The notes under the pieces were generated by a model that saw only the letters and a list, made by a program, of their open reading frames with translations, had not been told where the DNA came from and searched no databases. From contig JAJRXE010000263.1 of assembly GCA_024276455.1 (NCBI GenBank), forward strand, positions 1 to 8,050: a DNA stretch of 8,050 nt, given 5' to 3'. Position 1 is the stretch's first letter. Each line of letters opens with the position of its first letter. Positions 1 to 7,060 of the stretch are shown one piece after another. This stretch comes from Calditrichota bacterium (lineage in GTDB: Bacteria > Calditrichota > Calditrichia > RBG-13-44-9). A program made the position numbers and the translations under genes.

Positions 1-498
1 CACGACGACCGGCGGCTGTTTGAATTTCTCATTCTGGAAGGACACCAGGCCGGATTAAGTTGGGCTACCATTTTAAAAAAGCGCCACCATTACCGGCAGG
101 TTTTCGACCAGTTTGATCCGGAAAAAGTTGCCCGCTACAACGAGGAGGAAATCGCCGCCCTGCTGGCCGACCCCGGCATTATTCGCAACCGCCTGAAAGT
201 GGAAGCCGCCGTGCGCAATGCCCGGGCTTTCCTGAAAGTGCAAGAAGAATTCGGCAGTTTCGACGCTTTCATCTGGCAGTTTGTCGATGGTCGCCCGATT
301 GTGAACCGCTGGAAACGGGTGGAGGAGCTGCCCACTCGCAGCCCCGAATCCGACGCCATGAGCCGGGAACTCAAACGGCGGGGATTCAAGTTCGTCGGCA
401 CGACCATTTGCTACGCCTACATGCAGGCGGTGGGCATGGTGAACGATCACACCATCGATTGTTTCCGCTACCACGAAATTTTGCAGTTGTACCGCTGA
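1..498 (+). CDS. tag: DNA-3-methyladenine glycosylase I, 5'-truncated by window edge
   Basis: Base-excision-repair glycosylase that removes 3-methyladenine from alkylated DNA in the cytoplasm. The frame is open from base 1 and gives 165 residues before TGA. Aligned by eye to E. coli Tag (187 aa), about 25 N-terminal residues lie outside the window, so the full protein should be near 190 aa. Visible family signatures: LEGHQAGLSW at residues 12-21, in which Glu13 matches the catalytic Glu38 and Trp21 matches base-stacking Trp46 of E. coli. GFKFVGTTICYAYMQA follows near residues 128-143. NDHTIDC at 148-154 has His150 and Cys154 in the places of zinc ligands His175 and Cys179. The other two zinc ligands (Cys4, His17) would be in the missing part. 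The next gene starts 173 nt downstream on the same strand and has no evident functional link. Identification is secure; the start is not visible. Confidence 0.96.
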   Translation, partial: HDDRRLFEFLILEGHQAGLSWATILKKRHHYRQVFDQFDPEKVARYNEEEIAALLADPGIIRNRLKVEAAVRNARAFLKVQEEFGSFDAFIWQFVDGRPIVNRWKRVEELPTRSPESDAMSRELKRRGFKFVGTTICYAYMQAVGMVNDHTIDCFRYHEILQLYR

Positions 499-586
499 AT
501 GACCCGGCAATGCAAGCGAAATATTTGCATCCCCACCGCATCGTCTGTAAATTCCGATCAGCTTTTTGGACGGACGCCGGGACGTT

Positions 587-602
587 GACCCCCTGCAGGG
601 TC
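587..602 (+). repeat. Small inverted repeat in the leader of the acyl-CoA synthetase fusion gene
   Basis: GACCC at 587-591 is complementary to GGGTC at 598-602, with a 6-nt loop. The same place contains a perfect 10-bp palindrome, CCCTGCAGGG at 591-600. It lies 70 nt upstream of the ATG at 672, so it could be a short leader hairpin or a dimeric-protein binding site. A 5-bp stem can occur by chance and there is no T-tract directly after it, so it is not called a terminator. No convincing -35/-10 pair could be recognised between 499 and 671. Confidence 0.25.
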
Positions 603-656
603 ACAGACTCGTTTATGTGAAATTCGTTCCTCGACAACGGGGGAAATTACTTTTTT

Positions 657-662
657 GGGGGA
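657..662 (+). promoter_or_regulatory. Shine-Dalgarno-like site for the 672 start
   Basis: The purine run GGGGGA ends 9 nt before ATG 672. An in-frame TGA lies at 618-620 and no ATG, GTG or TTG codon occurs between it and 672. ATG 672 is therefore the only conventional start that includes the N-terminal extension. Confidence 0.6.
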
Positions 663-671
663 AGAAAAACG

Positions 672-3600
672 ATGAAAGACGCTCAAGTAAGCACGACCGT
701 CGAGAAAAAACAGACGGAAAAAGACCTGACCTACCTGCTACAACAGTGGAACGCCTACCAGAAAACCGGAAAGCTGGACACCGAAGCGTTTGCCGCCCGG
801 TTCAGCGAACTCCTCCGGCACCCCTTCAGCCTGAGCGGAAAAAAGGGAGCCGCCTTCCGGGAACTGCTGGACCACTGGGGAGACCTATTCCAGCCGCCGG
901 AGATTCGGCGGGCCATTTTCCGGGCGCTCTCCCTGGAGGTCGCCGAAGAATTTATCGACCGCTTCGTTCGTCAAATCCGCCGGGCAAAATCGCTGGATTT
1001 CCCCACCCTTCAGCGCTGGAGCGGAGAAATCCTCTTCGCTTTCAAACACTCGGACTGGCGCCAGAAAGTGTACCGGGCTAACCGCACCGAACCCTGGTTC
1101 AAGCGCTACCTGGCCCTAATTGACGCCGCCCGCTTTAATGTGGGTGCCATGCTGCAAACCTGGAGCCGCCATTACCAGGACGAGATTGCATTTCAGTACA
1201 CGGTAGCGGAACGCACCTTCCATCTGGGTTGGGAGGAGATGTGGGAACGAATCCTGCGCATTGGCAATGCGTTGCTGGGTTTGAGCGCTTCGGTCGACGG
1301 GGAGCTCCGGGTCGCCATTCTCTCCGAGAACCGCATCGAAAGCGTGCTGGTGGACCTGGCCTGCCTGACTTTTGGCATCGTTAACGTGATGGTACCGGCC
1401 AACGCGTCCACCGAAGACATGGTGTACATCATCGAAGACAGCGAGGTGAACACCCTTTTTGTGTCCAAAGAAAGCATTCTAAACAATTTGCTGCCCCACA
1501 TCTCTCATCTGGAGCACCTGAGAAAAATCATCTTACTGGAACGGACGTCCCGCCAGAGCAACCAAAAGATTGTTTCTTACCGCGATTTCATTCGCGACGC
1601 TCTACCTCCGGAAACAGAGGTTCTGCAGCACGTTTTAGAAGAAACCGAACCGGAACGGCTGGCCACCATCATGTACACCTCCGGCACCACCGGCAAGCCC
1701 AAGGGGATCATGTTTTCGTACCGTAACATTGTGAGTAAACGGTTTGCCCGGGCGCTGGCCTGGCCGGACGTAAACGAAGAGGACATTTTCCTGGCCTACC
1801 TGCCCCTTTACCACACCTTCGGACGCTGGCTGGAGATGATGGGCAGCCTGTTCTGGGGCGCCACCTACATTTTTGCCCGCTCCCCCAGCCTGAACAGTCT
1901 GCTGCGGGAAATGCAGCTCTACCACCCGACCATTTTCATCAGCATTCCCCAGAAATGGCAGCAAATTTACGATTACGTGGCCAATCAGGTGAACCTGACC
2001 CTGGCCAACGACCAACAGATTCGCCAGACGCTGGGTTACCACACCGGAGGGAAACTGCGTCTGGGGCTTTCCGCCGCCGGCTACCTGGATCCGGACATCT
2101 TCAAATTCTTCCAGCGCAACGGCATTGAGCTGATGAGCGGTTTCGGAATGACCGAAGCGACTGGCGGCATTACCATGACCCCGCCCGGAAAATACAAAAG
2201 CAACTCCCTGGGCACGGCTCTGCCGGGAATCGAGCTCAAACTGGCCGAGGACGGCGAGCTGCTCATCCGCGGGCCCTACGTCATGCTGGGCTACTGGAAA
2301 GGTGGCCGGGAAAGTTTCGACCGGGAAGGCTGGTTCCACACCGGCGACATCATGCGGATTGACCGCGACGGTTACCTTTTCATCATCGACCGCAAAAAAG
2401 AAATTTACAAGAACGTGAAGGGGCAAACGGTAGCTCCCCAGCGCATTGAGAACTTCTTCCGCGACATCGACGCCATTAAACGGGTGTTTTTAGTGGGAGA
2501 TCAGCGAGAATACAACACCCTGCTGATTTACCCCAATTACGACCACCAGGAAGTGAACCTGAAAGAGCTTTCCCGGGAAGAGCTGCACGACTTTCTGGCT
2601 TCCATTGTGAACTCGGTCAATCAATTTCTGGCGCCTTACGAGCGCATTGTGGATTTTGCCGTCATCGACCGCGATTTCAGTCAGGAGCAGGGCGAACTGA
2701 CCCCCAAAAAAACCTACCGGCGGAAAATCATTGTGGAGCACTTCCGGGACGTCATCGAAAAAATGTACCAGTCTAACTTCGTCGAACTGCCGTTTCGAGA
2801 CACCAGCCTGCGCTTTCCCAACTGGCTGCTGCGGGAATTAGGGGTTCTGGCCAACGAAGTGCAGATTTCTCCGGAAGACCAGCTGCTGATTCAGGGCATC
2901 CCCATTGTGGAGCTGGAAGCGAATGAGCACGATCCTTTTCTGATTCGCATTGGCAACCTCTGGTACCGCTTCTTCAAAAAACCGATTGATCTGGGAGAAA
3001 TTCTCTCGCATCCCCGCTTGTGGCTCACCAACCAGGAGCTGGTAGATTTAACCCACGAGAAAATTTTCGACTGGCAGCGTTTCAAACAGGAAGTGGTAAA
3101 CGTGCGAGTGGATGTCGAGAGTAAGCCAAGATGTAAAAATCCCGCTCTGGCCTGGGAAGCCTTTCGCCTGATTAAGGAGTCGCACATTCACAATCTGCGC
3201 GGTTTGCATTTCAGCGGATTGATTTTACAGACCGGAGATGCCGGGCAGGCTTTACAGGCCGTGGACTACCTGGCGGAGCTGGTACACAACCCTCTCGATC
3301 CGCTGCAGCCTCTGGCCATTCAAATTTTGACCTGGGCGGCGCTGAATCCGCACAAGGAGGTGAAACAGCGGGCCTTTCTCACCCTTTTCAAACATCTGCC
3401 GGAAACCAACTGGATTGAAGTTTTCCGCCATTTTCTGGAATCCGACGCCTCCTTCTTCGACGACACGGTTAGCCGCGAGCTGTGCGAATGGAACATTACC
3501 GACACCATTTTCAACCAGATTCTGGAGTTGGCCGAAACGCTGATTAAGCGGGACGCCGCACCGGACGAACGACCGGTAAGCGAGCCTTCCGCCGTACTCA

Positions 3601-5528
3601 TTCGCTTTTTCCAGCGCTTTGCTACCGCACGCCCCACCAAATACCGCGCCATTCGGCGTTTCTTCACCACCTACCGGGTCGAACACGTCAATCCCCGCCT
3701 GCGGGAGCTCATGAATCAGGCGTTGGTCCGCATGGAAACGGAATTCCGGGAATGGCTGGGCAGCAATTCTCCGGTAGCCATCGACCCCGACCTGGGACGG
3801 GAGTACTCCTGGCGGGAAGTGATTGTGTTTGACGACAACGTACCGGATCAGCACATTTACCTGTTGCAGGAACTGATCAGCAAAACTCCCTTCATTCGCG
3901 AAGCGCTGTTCCTCTTTACCAACCACCTCATCGTGAATTTGAAAGACCTGCCGCCCGGAGGCATCTGGATTACCACCCTGGGCGAGCATCACGGCAAATC
4001 AGTTTACCGCATTTCCGTACAAACCCGCTACCAGGGACGCTACGACATTACCGCCAACGTCATTACCGCCATGCCGGAGGAGCAAATTCGGGAAGAAATT
4101 TCCTGGTCGATTATCTGCAGCGAAAAGCCGCCCCAGCCGAAACTGGTAGAAGAATTTGGCGGCTACTGGCCGGAATACCGCACCTGGAGCGAGGAGTTCA
4201 TTCCCGGCGAAACGGTGGCTGCTTTTTACCACCGAATCACCCGACAGAAGAATCCGGAAAAAATCCAACGCCTGGCTCACCTCTGGCCCTACATCATCTG
4301 GAGCTCCTGCAAGGCGTACGTGGATTTCTGGAATCGCACCGGACGGCGTTTCGAGATTGCCGACCCTTCGCCGGAGAATATCATTGTGCCGCACCACGAC
4401 TACCAGACCGGTACCCGGATTATTTCCATCTCCGCCCGGCGTCCTCACCAAACGCTGGCTGACGCCGTCCAAAATTTCTACCACCATTTCATCGATCCCA
4501 TGGTAGAAAAATATCCCTTTTTGCGCGAGAAAACCAAGTGGCAGTACATTTTCTCCCCCATTCTGGAAATTCTGGGCGAAGAAGAGGGACTTCAGAAAAT
4601 TGAGGAAATGCTCTCCAGCCGGCACAATTCCCAGTTCGACAAAGATTTTCGAGAGGCTGCCCGCATCTACCTGGAAAGCATTAAACAGCACGGTTTCATG
4701 CCCAAACAGCTTTACTTTGCCATTAAACGCTTCGAACGCTGGAAACAGGTGAATCCCGAAGCCACCACCGAAGCGGATGCGGCCACCGTTCACGAGTTGT
4801 ACGACACCTACGCCCTGCCCGGGCTGGAGCACCGCTATCCGGAAACCCGGGTACGGTTTTACCGGGAAACAGTGTTTCGCCAGGCCAATCCGGAGCTGCG
4901 CCAGCATCTGGACCAGCTCATTATGCTTCTGAAACAGCGCAAGCTGCGGGGAGACGACCTGGTGCAGTACATTAGCCATCTGCAGGCCAGTTTACAGCTC
5001 AGCGAAGCGGAAAAGTACCTGCTCACCCGCATGGGGTACGCTCACCTGCGTCCCTCGGACATGGCCGAACTGATGACCATGGACAGCGGAGAGAAAACCA
5101 CCGCCGCCCTGGTGGTTACCTTCCTGGACCGCGAAGGCGAGCAAATCCGGGTGCGCAACCCCATCAATCCCAAAGAGGTCGCCGCCCTGCACCGCATGTT
5201 TCACCAGTCCAATTTACCGGTCTCCTTCCAGCCCCACGACCAGTTCCTGCTGGCGTTCAACCAGCGTGACCAGCTGGTGGGTGGACTCTTTTACCACACA
5301 CACGGTTCCGAGACGGTGCATCTGGAAAAAATTGTGGTAGCCGACCACTACCGGCGTAAATGGGTAAGCGGCGGTCTGCTGAATGAGTTTTTCAACCGTA
5401 TGCGCAGCCTGGGTTACAAGCGGGTCCGCACCGGATTCTTCCGACCGGAGTTCTTCTACCGCTTCGGTTTCCGCATCGAGAAAGGGTTTCCGGGACTGGT
5501 GAAAAACCTCCTCGAAGAAGAAAAATAA
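672..5528 (+). CDS. Giant fusion: long-chain acyl-CoA synthetase, helical/kinase-like middle, C-terminal GNAT-like domain
   Basis: One open frame of 1618 aa, against about 600-660 aa for a usual long-chain acyl-CoA synthetase. Residues 1-150 are a charged helical extension of unknown role. Residues about 155-700 are an ANL adenylate-forming ligase expected to activate fatty acids to acyl-AMP and then acyl-CoA. Its motifs are the P-loop YTSGTTGKPKG (335-345), SAAG (467-470), GFGMTE (490-495), WFHTGD (554-559) and DRKKEIYKNVKGQ (573-585). A candidate A10 lysine is Lys679 or Lys680 in LTPKKTYRRK. Residues about 705-1035 look all-helical and HEAT-like. Residues 1036-1260 resemble a degenerate kinase fold. 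Helices follow to about 1455. Residues about 1475-1618 resemble a GNAT acyltransferase, ending with YRFGF. No signal peptide or clear membrane segment is seen. The adenylation call is firm; the functions of the other modules are inference. Transfer of the activated acyl group by the GNAT domain is one possibility. Confidence 0.93.
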   Translation: MKDAQVSTTVEKKQTEKDLTYLLQQWNAYQKTGKLDTEAFAARFSELLRHPFSLSGKKGAAFRELLDHWGDLFQPPEIRRAIFRALSLEVAEEFIDRFVRQIRRAKSLDFPTLQRWSGEILFAFKHSDWRQKVYRANRTEPWFKRYLALIDAARFNVGAMLQTWSRHYQDEIAFQYTVAERTFHLGWEEMWERILRIGNALLGLSASVDGELRVAILSENRIESVLVDLACLTFGIVNVMVPANASTEDMVYIIEDSEVNTLFVSKESILNNLLPHISHLEHLRKIILLERTSRQSNQKIVSYRDFIRDALPPETEVLQHVLEETEPERLATIMYTSGTTGKPKGIMFSYRNIVSKRFARALAWPDVNEEDIFLAYLPLYHTFGRWLEMMGSLFWGATYIFARSPSLNSLLREMQLYHPTIFISIPQKWQQIYDYVANQVNLTLANDQQIRQTLGYHTGGKLRLGLSAAGYLDPDIFKFFQRNGIELMSGFGMTEATGGITMTPPGKYKSNSLGTALPGIELKLAEDGELLIRGPYVMLGYWKGGRESFDREGWFHTGDIMRIDRDGYLFIIDRKKEIYKNVKGQTVAPQRIENFFRDIDAIKRVFLVGDQREYNTLLIYPNYDHQEVNLKELSREELHDFLASIVNSVNQFLAPYERIVDFAVIDRDFSQEQGELTPKKTYRRKIIVEHFRDVIEKMYQSNFVELPFRDTSLRFPNWLLRELGVLANEVQISPEDQLLIQGIPIVELEANEHDPFLIRIGNLWYRFFKKPIDLGEILSHPRLWLTNQELVDLTHEKIFDWQRFKQEVVNVRVDVESKPRCKNPALAWEAFRLIKESHIHNLRGLHFSGLILQTGDAGQALQAVDYLAELVHNPLDPLQPLAIQILTWAALNPHKEVKQRAFLTLFKHLPETNWIEVFRHFLESDASFFDDTVSRELCEWNITDTIFNQILELAETLIKRDAAPDERPVSEPSAVLIRFFQRFATARPTKYRAIRRFFTTYRVEHVNPRLRELMNQALVRMETEFREWLGSNSPVAIDPDLGREYSWREVIVFDDNVPDQHIYLLQELISKTPFIREALFLFTNHLIVNLKDLPPGGIWITTLGEHHGKSVYRISVQTRYQGRYDITANVITAMPEEQIREEISWSIICSEKPPQPKLVEEFGGYWPEYRTWSEEFIPGETVAAFYHRITRQKNPEKIQRLAHLWPYIIWSSCKAYVDFWNRTGRRFEIADPSPENIIVPHHDYQTGTRIISISARRPHQTLADAVQNFYHHFIDPMVEKYPFLREKTKWQYIFSPILEILGEEEGLQKIEEMLSSRHNSQFDKDFREAARIYLESIKQHGFMPKQLYFAIKRFERWKQVNPEATTEADAATVHELYDTYALPGLEHRYPETRVRFYRETVFRQANPELRQHLDQLIMLLKQRKLRGDDLVQYISHLQASLQLSEAEKYLLTRMGYAHLRPSDMAELMTMDSGEKTTAALVVTFLDREGEQIRVRNPINPKEVAALHRMFHQSNLPVSFQPHDQFLLAFNQRDQLVGGLFYHTHGSETVHLEKIVVADHYRRKWVSGGLLNEFFNRMRSLGYKRVRTGFFRPEFFYRFGFRIEKGFPGLVKNLLEEEK

Positions 5529-5655
5529 TCCCTCCTTCCGGCTCCTGCAACCCCTCGAATTCTCCCGCCTCAGCGGACACCAGGTTAATTAAAACAGGAT
5601 TAATTTCGCTCCCGGGCTAAGAAATTTTGTGCTCCTTCCGAATATGCCTTAAGCA

Positions 5656-5663
5656 GAGAAAGG
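5656..5663 (+). promoter_or_regulatory. Shine-Dalgarno-like site supporting the original ATG 5672 start of the PAS-phosphatase gene
   Basis: GAGAAAGG ends 8 nt before ATG 5672, a normal spacing. This supports 5672 as the ancestral start of the gene later interrupted at 5801. ATG 5664 abuts the site directly and opens only a three-codon frame (M-F-E-stop) that overlaps the 5672 start, so it is not the start of the phosphatase. Confidence 0.5.
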
Positions 5664-5671
5664 ATGTTCGA

Positions 5672-6799
5672 ATGAAGAAAAAAATCAATCAGAAAATAAA
5701 GATCGACGGACACTATTTCCGTCAGGTGGTAGAGAATGTCAATGTTGGGGTGTACACCACCGACCGCGAACGCCGGATTCTGACCTGGAACAAGGGGGCC
5801 TAAAAAATTACCGGCTATAAGGCGGAGGAAGTTATTGGACAGACTTGCGCCTACAACCTGCTCCATCACCAGGACAAACAGGGAAACGCCCTGTGTCCCA
5901 CCATGCTCTGTCCGCTGTACCGTTCTATGGAGAAAGGCGTTCCCAGCCGTAATCCGCTGTACGTCACCACAAACACAAAGAACGGAAAACGGTGCTGGGT
6001 TGCCGTCAGTGTCGCTCCCATCCGGAATGAAGCGGGCGAAGTGATTGCCGGCGTGGAGGTCTTCGAAGACGTCACCAAAGAAGTGGAAGAACAGGAAAAG
6101 GTGCGACGGATTCAAAACGCTTTGCTGGAATACAATATTCCCGCCCACCTGCCGGTGCACATTACTCATCGCTACATTCCCAGCGAACTGGTGGGAGGCG
6201 ATTTTTACCTGATCAAAGAGCGGAAAGGGGAAATAATTTTCAGCATGGCGGATTTTGTGGGACACGGTCTGGCGGCCTCTTTCATCAGCGCCATTTTTAA
6301 AATGGGCATGCAAATGGCCCTGAATCAGAACATTTCCTACCAGGAAATACTACCTTATATTAACGAACAACTGAACCAGCTCTTCCACGAACCTTACCTG
6401 GGTACCGCTCTGGTAGGACACTGGCAAATTGCGTCCGGAGCCATAACTATTTTTAATGCCGGTAATCCCGCACCGCTGCTGCTCAACAAAAAGCAGCGCA
6501 CCTTCCGCAAAATCGACCTGAGCGGTTTTCCGCTGGGAGAATTCTTCCGTCCTTCGGAGCCCCAACGGTTCAAACTCGCAAAAGAGGAGGCTCTTTTCTT
6601 TTACAGCGACGGACTCACGGAAATTCAGAACATTGAAGAAGAAGTGCTGGGAATTGAACCGCTGGCCAACCTTTTTCTGGGGAATCTGGACCTGGAACGG
6701 GAAAAAATTTTCGACCTGCTGCTGGAAGCAGCCGACCAGTTCAATCGGGAAATCAACTTCCCGGACGATGTCACCTTACTGCTGCTTGAATATGCCTGA
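5672..6799 (+). pseudogene. PAS-PP2C phosphatase gene interrupted by an in-frame TAA in the PAS domain
   Basis: Reading from ATG 5672 in one frame to TGA 6797-6799 gives a 375-codon PAS plus PP2C protein, except that codon 44 is TAA (5801-5803). The frame is the same on both sides, so this is a nonsense change and not a frameshift. Before it stands YFRQVVENVNVGVYTTD and after it KITGYKAEEVIG, a continuous PAS sequence. The family usually has Glu here (NKGAEKITGY), one base away (GAA to TAA). The PAS domain spans about residues 15-135 and contains Cys59, His65/His66, Cys75 and Cys80. A good ribosome-binding site precedes 5672. TAA ends the upstream gene normally, so a reassigned stop codon is unlikely. 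Options are a recent inactivating mutation, a sequencing or assembly error, readthrough, or internal restart. The phosphatase half shows no decay, which favours a recent event or an error. Confidence 0.75.
5903..6799 (+). CDS. PP2C-family (SpoIIE/RsbU-type) serine phosphatase, open part of the interrupted gene
   Basis: This is the longest ATG-initiated frame after the TAA: 298 aa, starting inside the PAS domain, with no Shine-Dalgarno sequence before ATG 5903. It is therefore probably not the natural start. In numbering from ATG 5672, the phosphatase domain covers about 160-375. The metal-binding motifs are present: VGGD (174-177), ADFVGHG (193-199, usual form ADxxGHG), SDGLTE (312-317) and DDVT (365-368). 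FNAGNPAPLLL and FPLGEF are also typical. Such enzymes dephosphorylate Ser/Thr of anti-sigma-factor antagonists or similar switches, under control of an N-terminal sensor. A short charged linker (KEVEEQEKVRR) joins the PAS domain to it. No STAS, HATPase or sigma gene is seen nearby, so the substrate is unknown. A product begun at 5903 would lack the first half of the PAS fold. Confidence 0.85.
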   Translation: MLCPLYRSMEKGVPSRNPLYVTTNTKNGKRCWVAVSVAPIRNEAGEVIAGVEVFEDVTKEVEEQEKVRRIQNALLEYNIPAHLPVHITHRYIPSELVGGDFYLIKERKGEIIFSMADFVGHGLAASFISAIFKMGMQMALNQNISYQEILPYINEQLNQLFHEPYLGTALVGHWQIASGAITIFNAGNPAPLLLNKKQRTFRKIDLSGFPLGEFFRPSEPQRFKLAKEEALFFYSDGLTEIQNIEEEVLGIEPLANLFLGNLDLEREKIFDLLLEAADQFNREINFPDDVTLLLLEYA

Positions 6800-6869
6800 A
6801 AAAACACCCTGTCTTCTTTCGCCGTGCGGCATTTCAGTACATCTGGTAGGCTTGCTTACGTCGGAGTCC

Positions 6870-6923
6870 GATTGTCCCACCGGGTAACCGGGAATCGTGC
6901 CAGTTTCATCTTTTTTCATTTTT
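6870..6923 (+). terminator. Candidate intrinsic terminator of the phosphatase gene
   Basis: CGATT (6870-6874) pairs with AATCG (6894-6898), and CCC (6877-6879) with GGG (6891-6893). This gives 8 bp with a 2-nt bulge and an 11-nt loop. A T-rich run (TTTTTT at 6911-6916, TTTTT at 6919-6923) follows after an unusually long spacer of about 10 nt. It sits 71 nt after the phosphatase stop. The position fits a terminator; the spacer and bulge make it a weak one. Confidence 0.4.
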
Positions 6924-6933
6924 CACCTCCCGG

Positions 6934-6956
6934 AAAAAAACAGGGCAACCCCGCCC
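6934..6956 (-). terminator. Candidate intrinsic terminator of hemL
   Basis: Read on the minus strand, GGGC, a 6-nt loop and GCCC (6956 down to 6943) form a short all-GC stem. TG and then seven T residues (plus-strand A-run 6934-6940) follow. It lies about 200 nt past the hemL stop. The stem is only 4 bp, but the immediate U-tract and correct orientation support the call. Confidence 0.42.
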
Positions 6957-7060
6957 GACCAGTCCGCCATTTTCCTCAACCAAACTCCACCCGAAACGAT
7001 ATTCATCTCGAAAAAAGAAGGACGTTGATTCCAACGCAGCACGGACGCATGATCGGAAAT

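Noticed and set aside
510..530. ATGCAA/TTGCAT inverted repeat shortly after tag
   Set aside because: A 6-bp stem with a 9-nt loop and no T-tract is too weak to call a tag terminator.
585..617. TTGACC (585-590) as a -35 box for the fusion gene
   Set aside because: No acceptable -10 hexamer occurs 16-18 nt downstream. The nearest AT-rich hexamer (TTTATG, 612-617) is 21 nt away.
566..1081. 171-residue + strand open frame overlapping the start of the fusion gene
   Set aside because: Its translation is Arg/Pro-rich with no domain, and it overlaps the well-supported synthetase frame for most of its length. It is an out-of-frame shadow.
3999..4979. 326-residue minus-strand open frame inside the fusion gene
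   Set aside because: It lies wholly antisense to the continuous synthetase-fusion frame and shows no recognisable motif. Long antisense frames are expected in G+C-biased coding DNA. The same applies to the 263- and 246-residue antisense frames at 1635-2426 and 3252-3992.
5664..5675. Three-codon upstream frame (M-F-E-stop) overlapping the ATG at 5672
   Set aside because: The purine-rich site abuts ATG 5664 with no spacer, so initiation there is unlikely. Such short overlaps arise easily by chance, and there is no evidence of a leader peptide.
5600..6313. 237-residue minus-strand open frame opposite the PAS-phosphatase gene
   Set aside because: It is uninterrupted where the sense strand has a TAA, so it was considered as an alternative gene. 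The sense strand encodes unmistakable PAS and PP2C motifs, while this frame has none.
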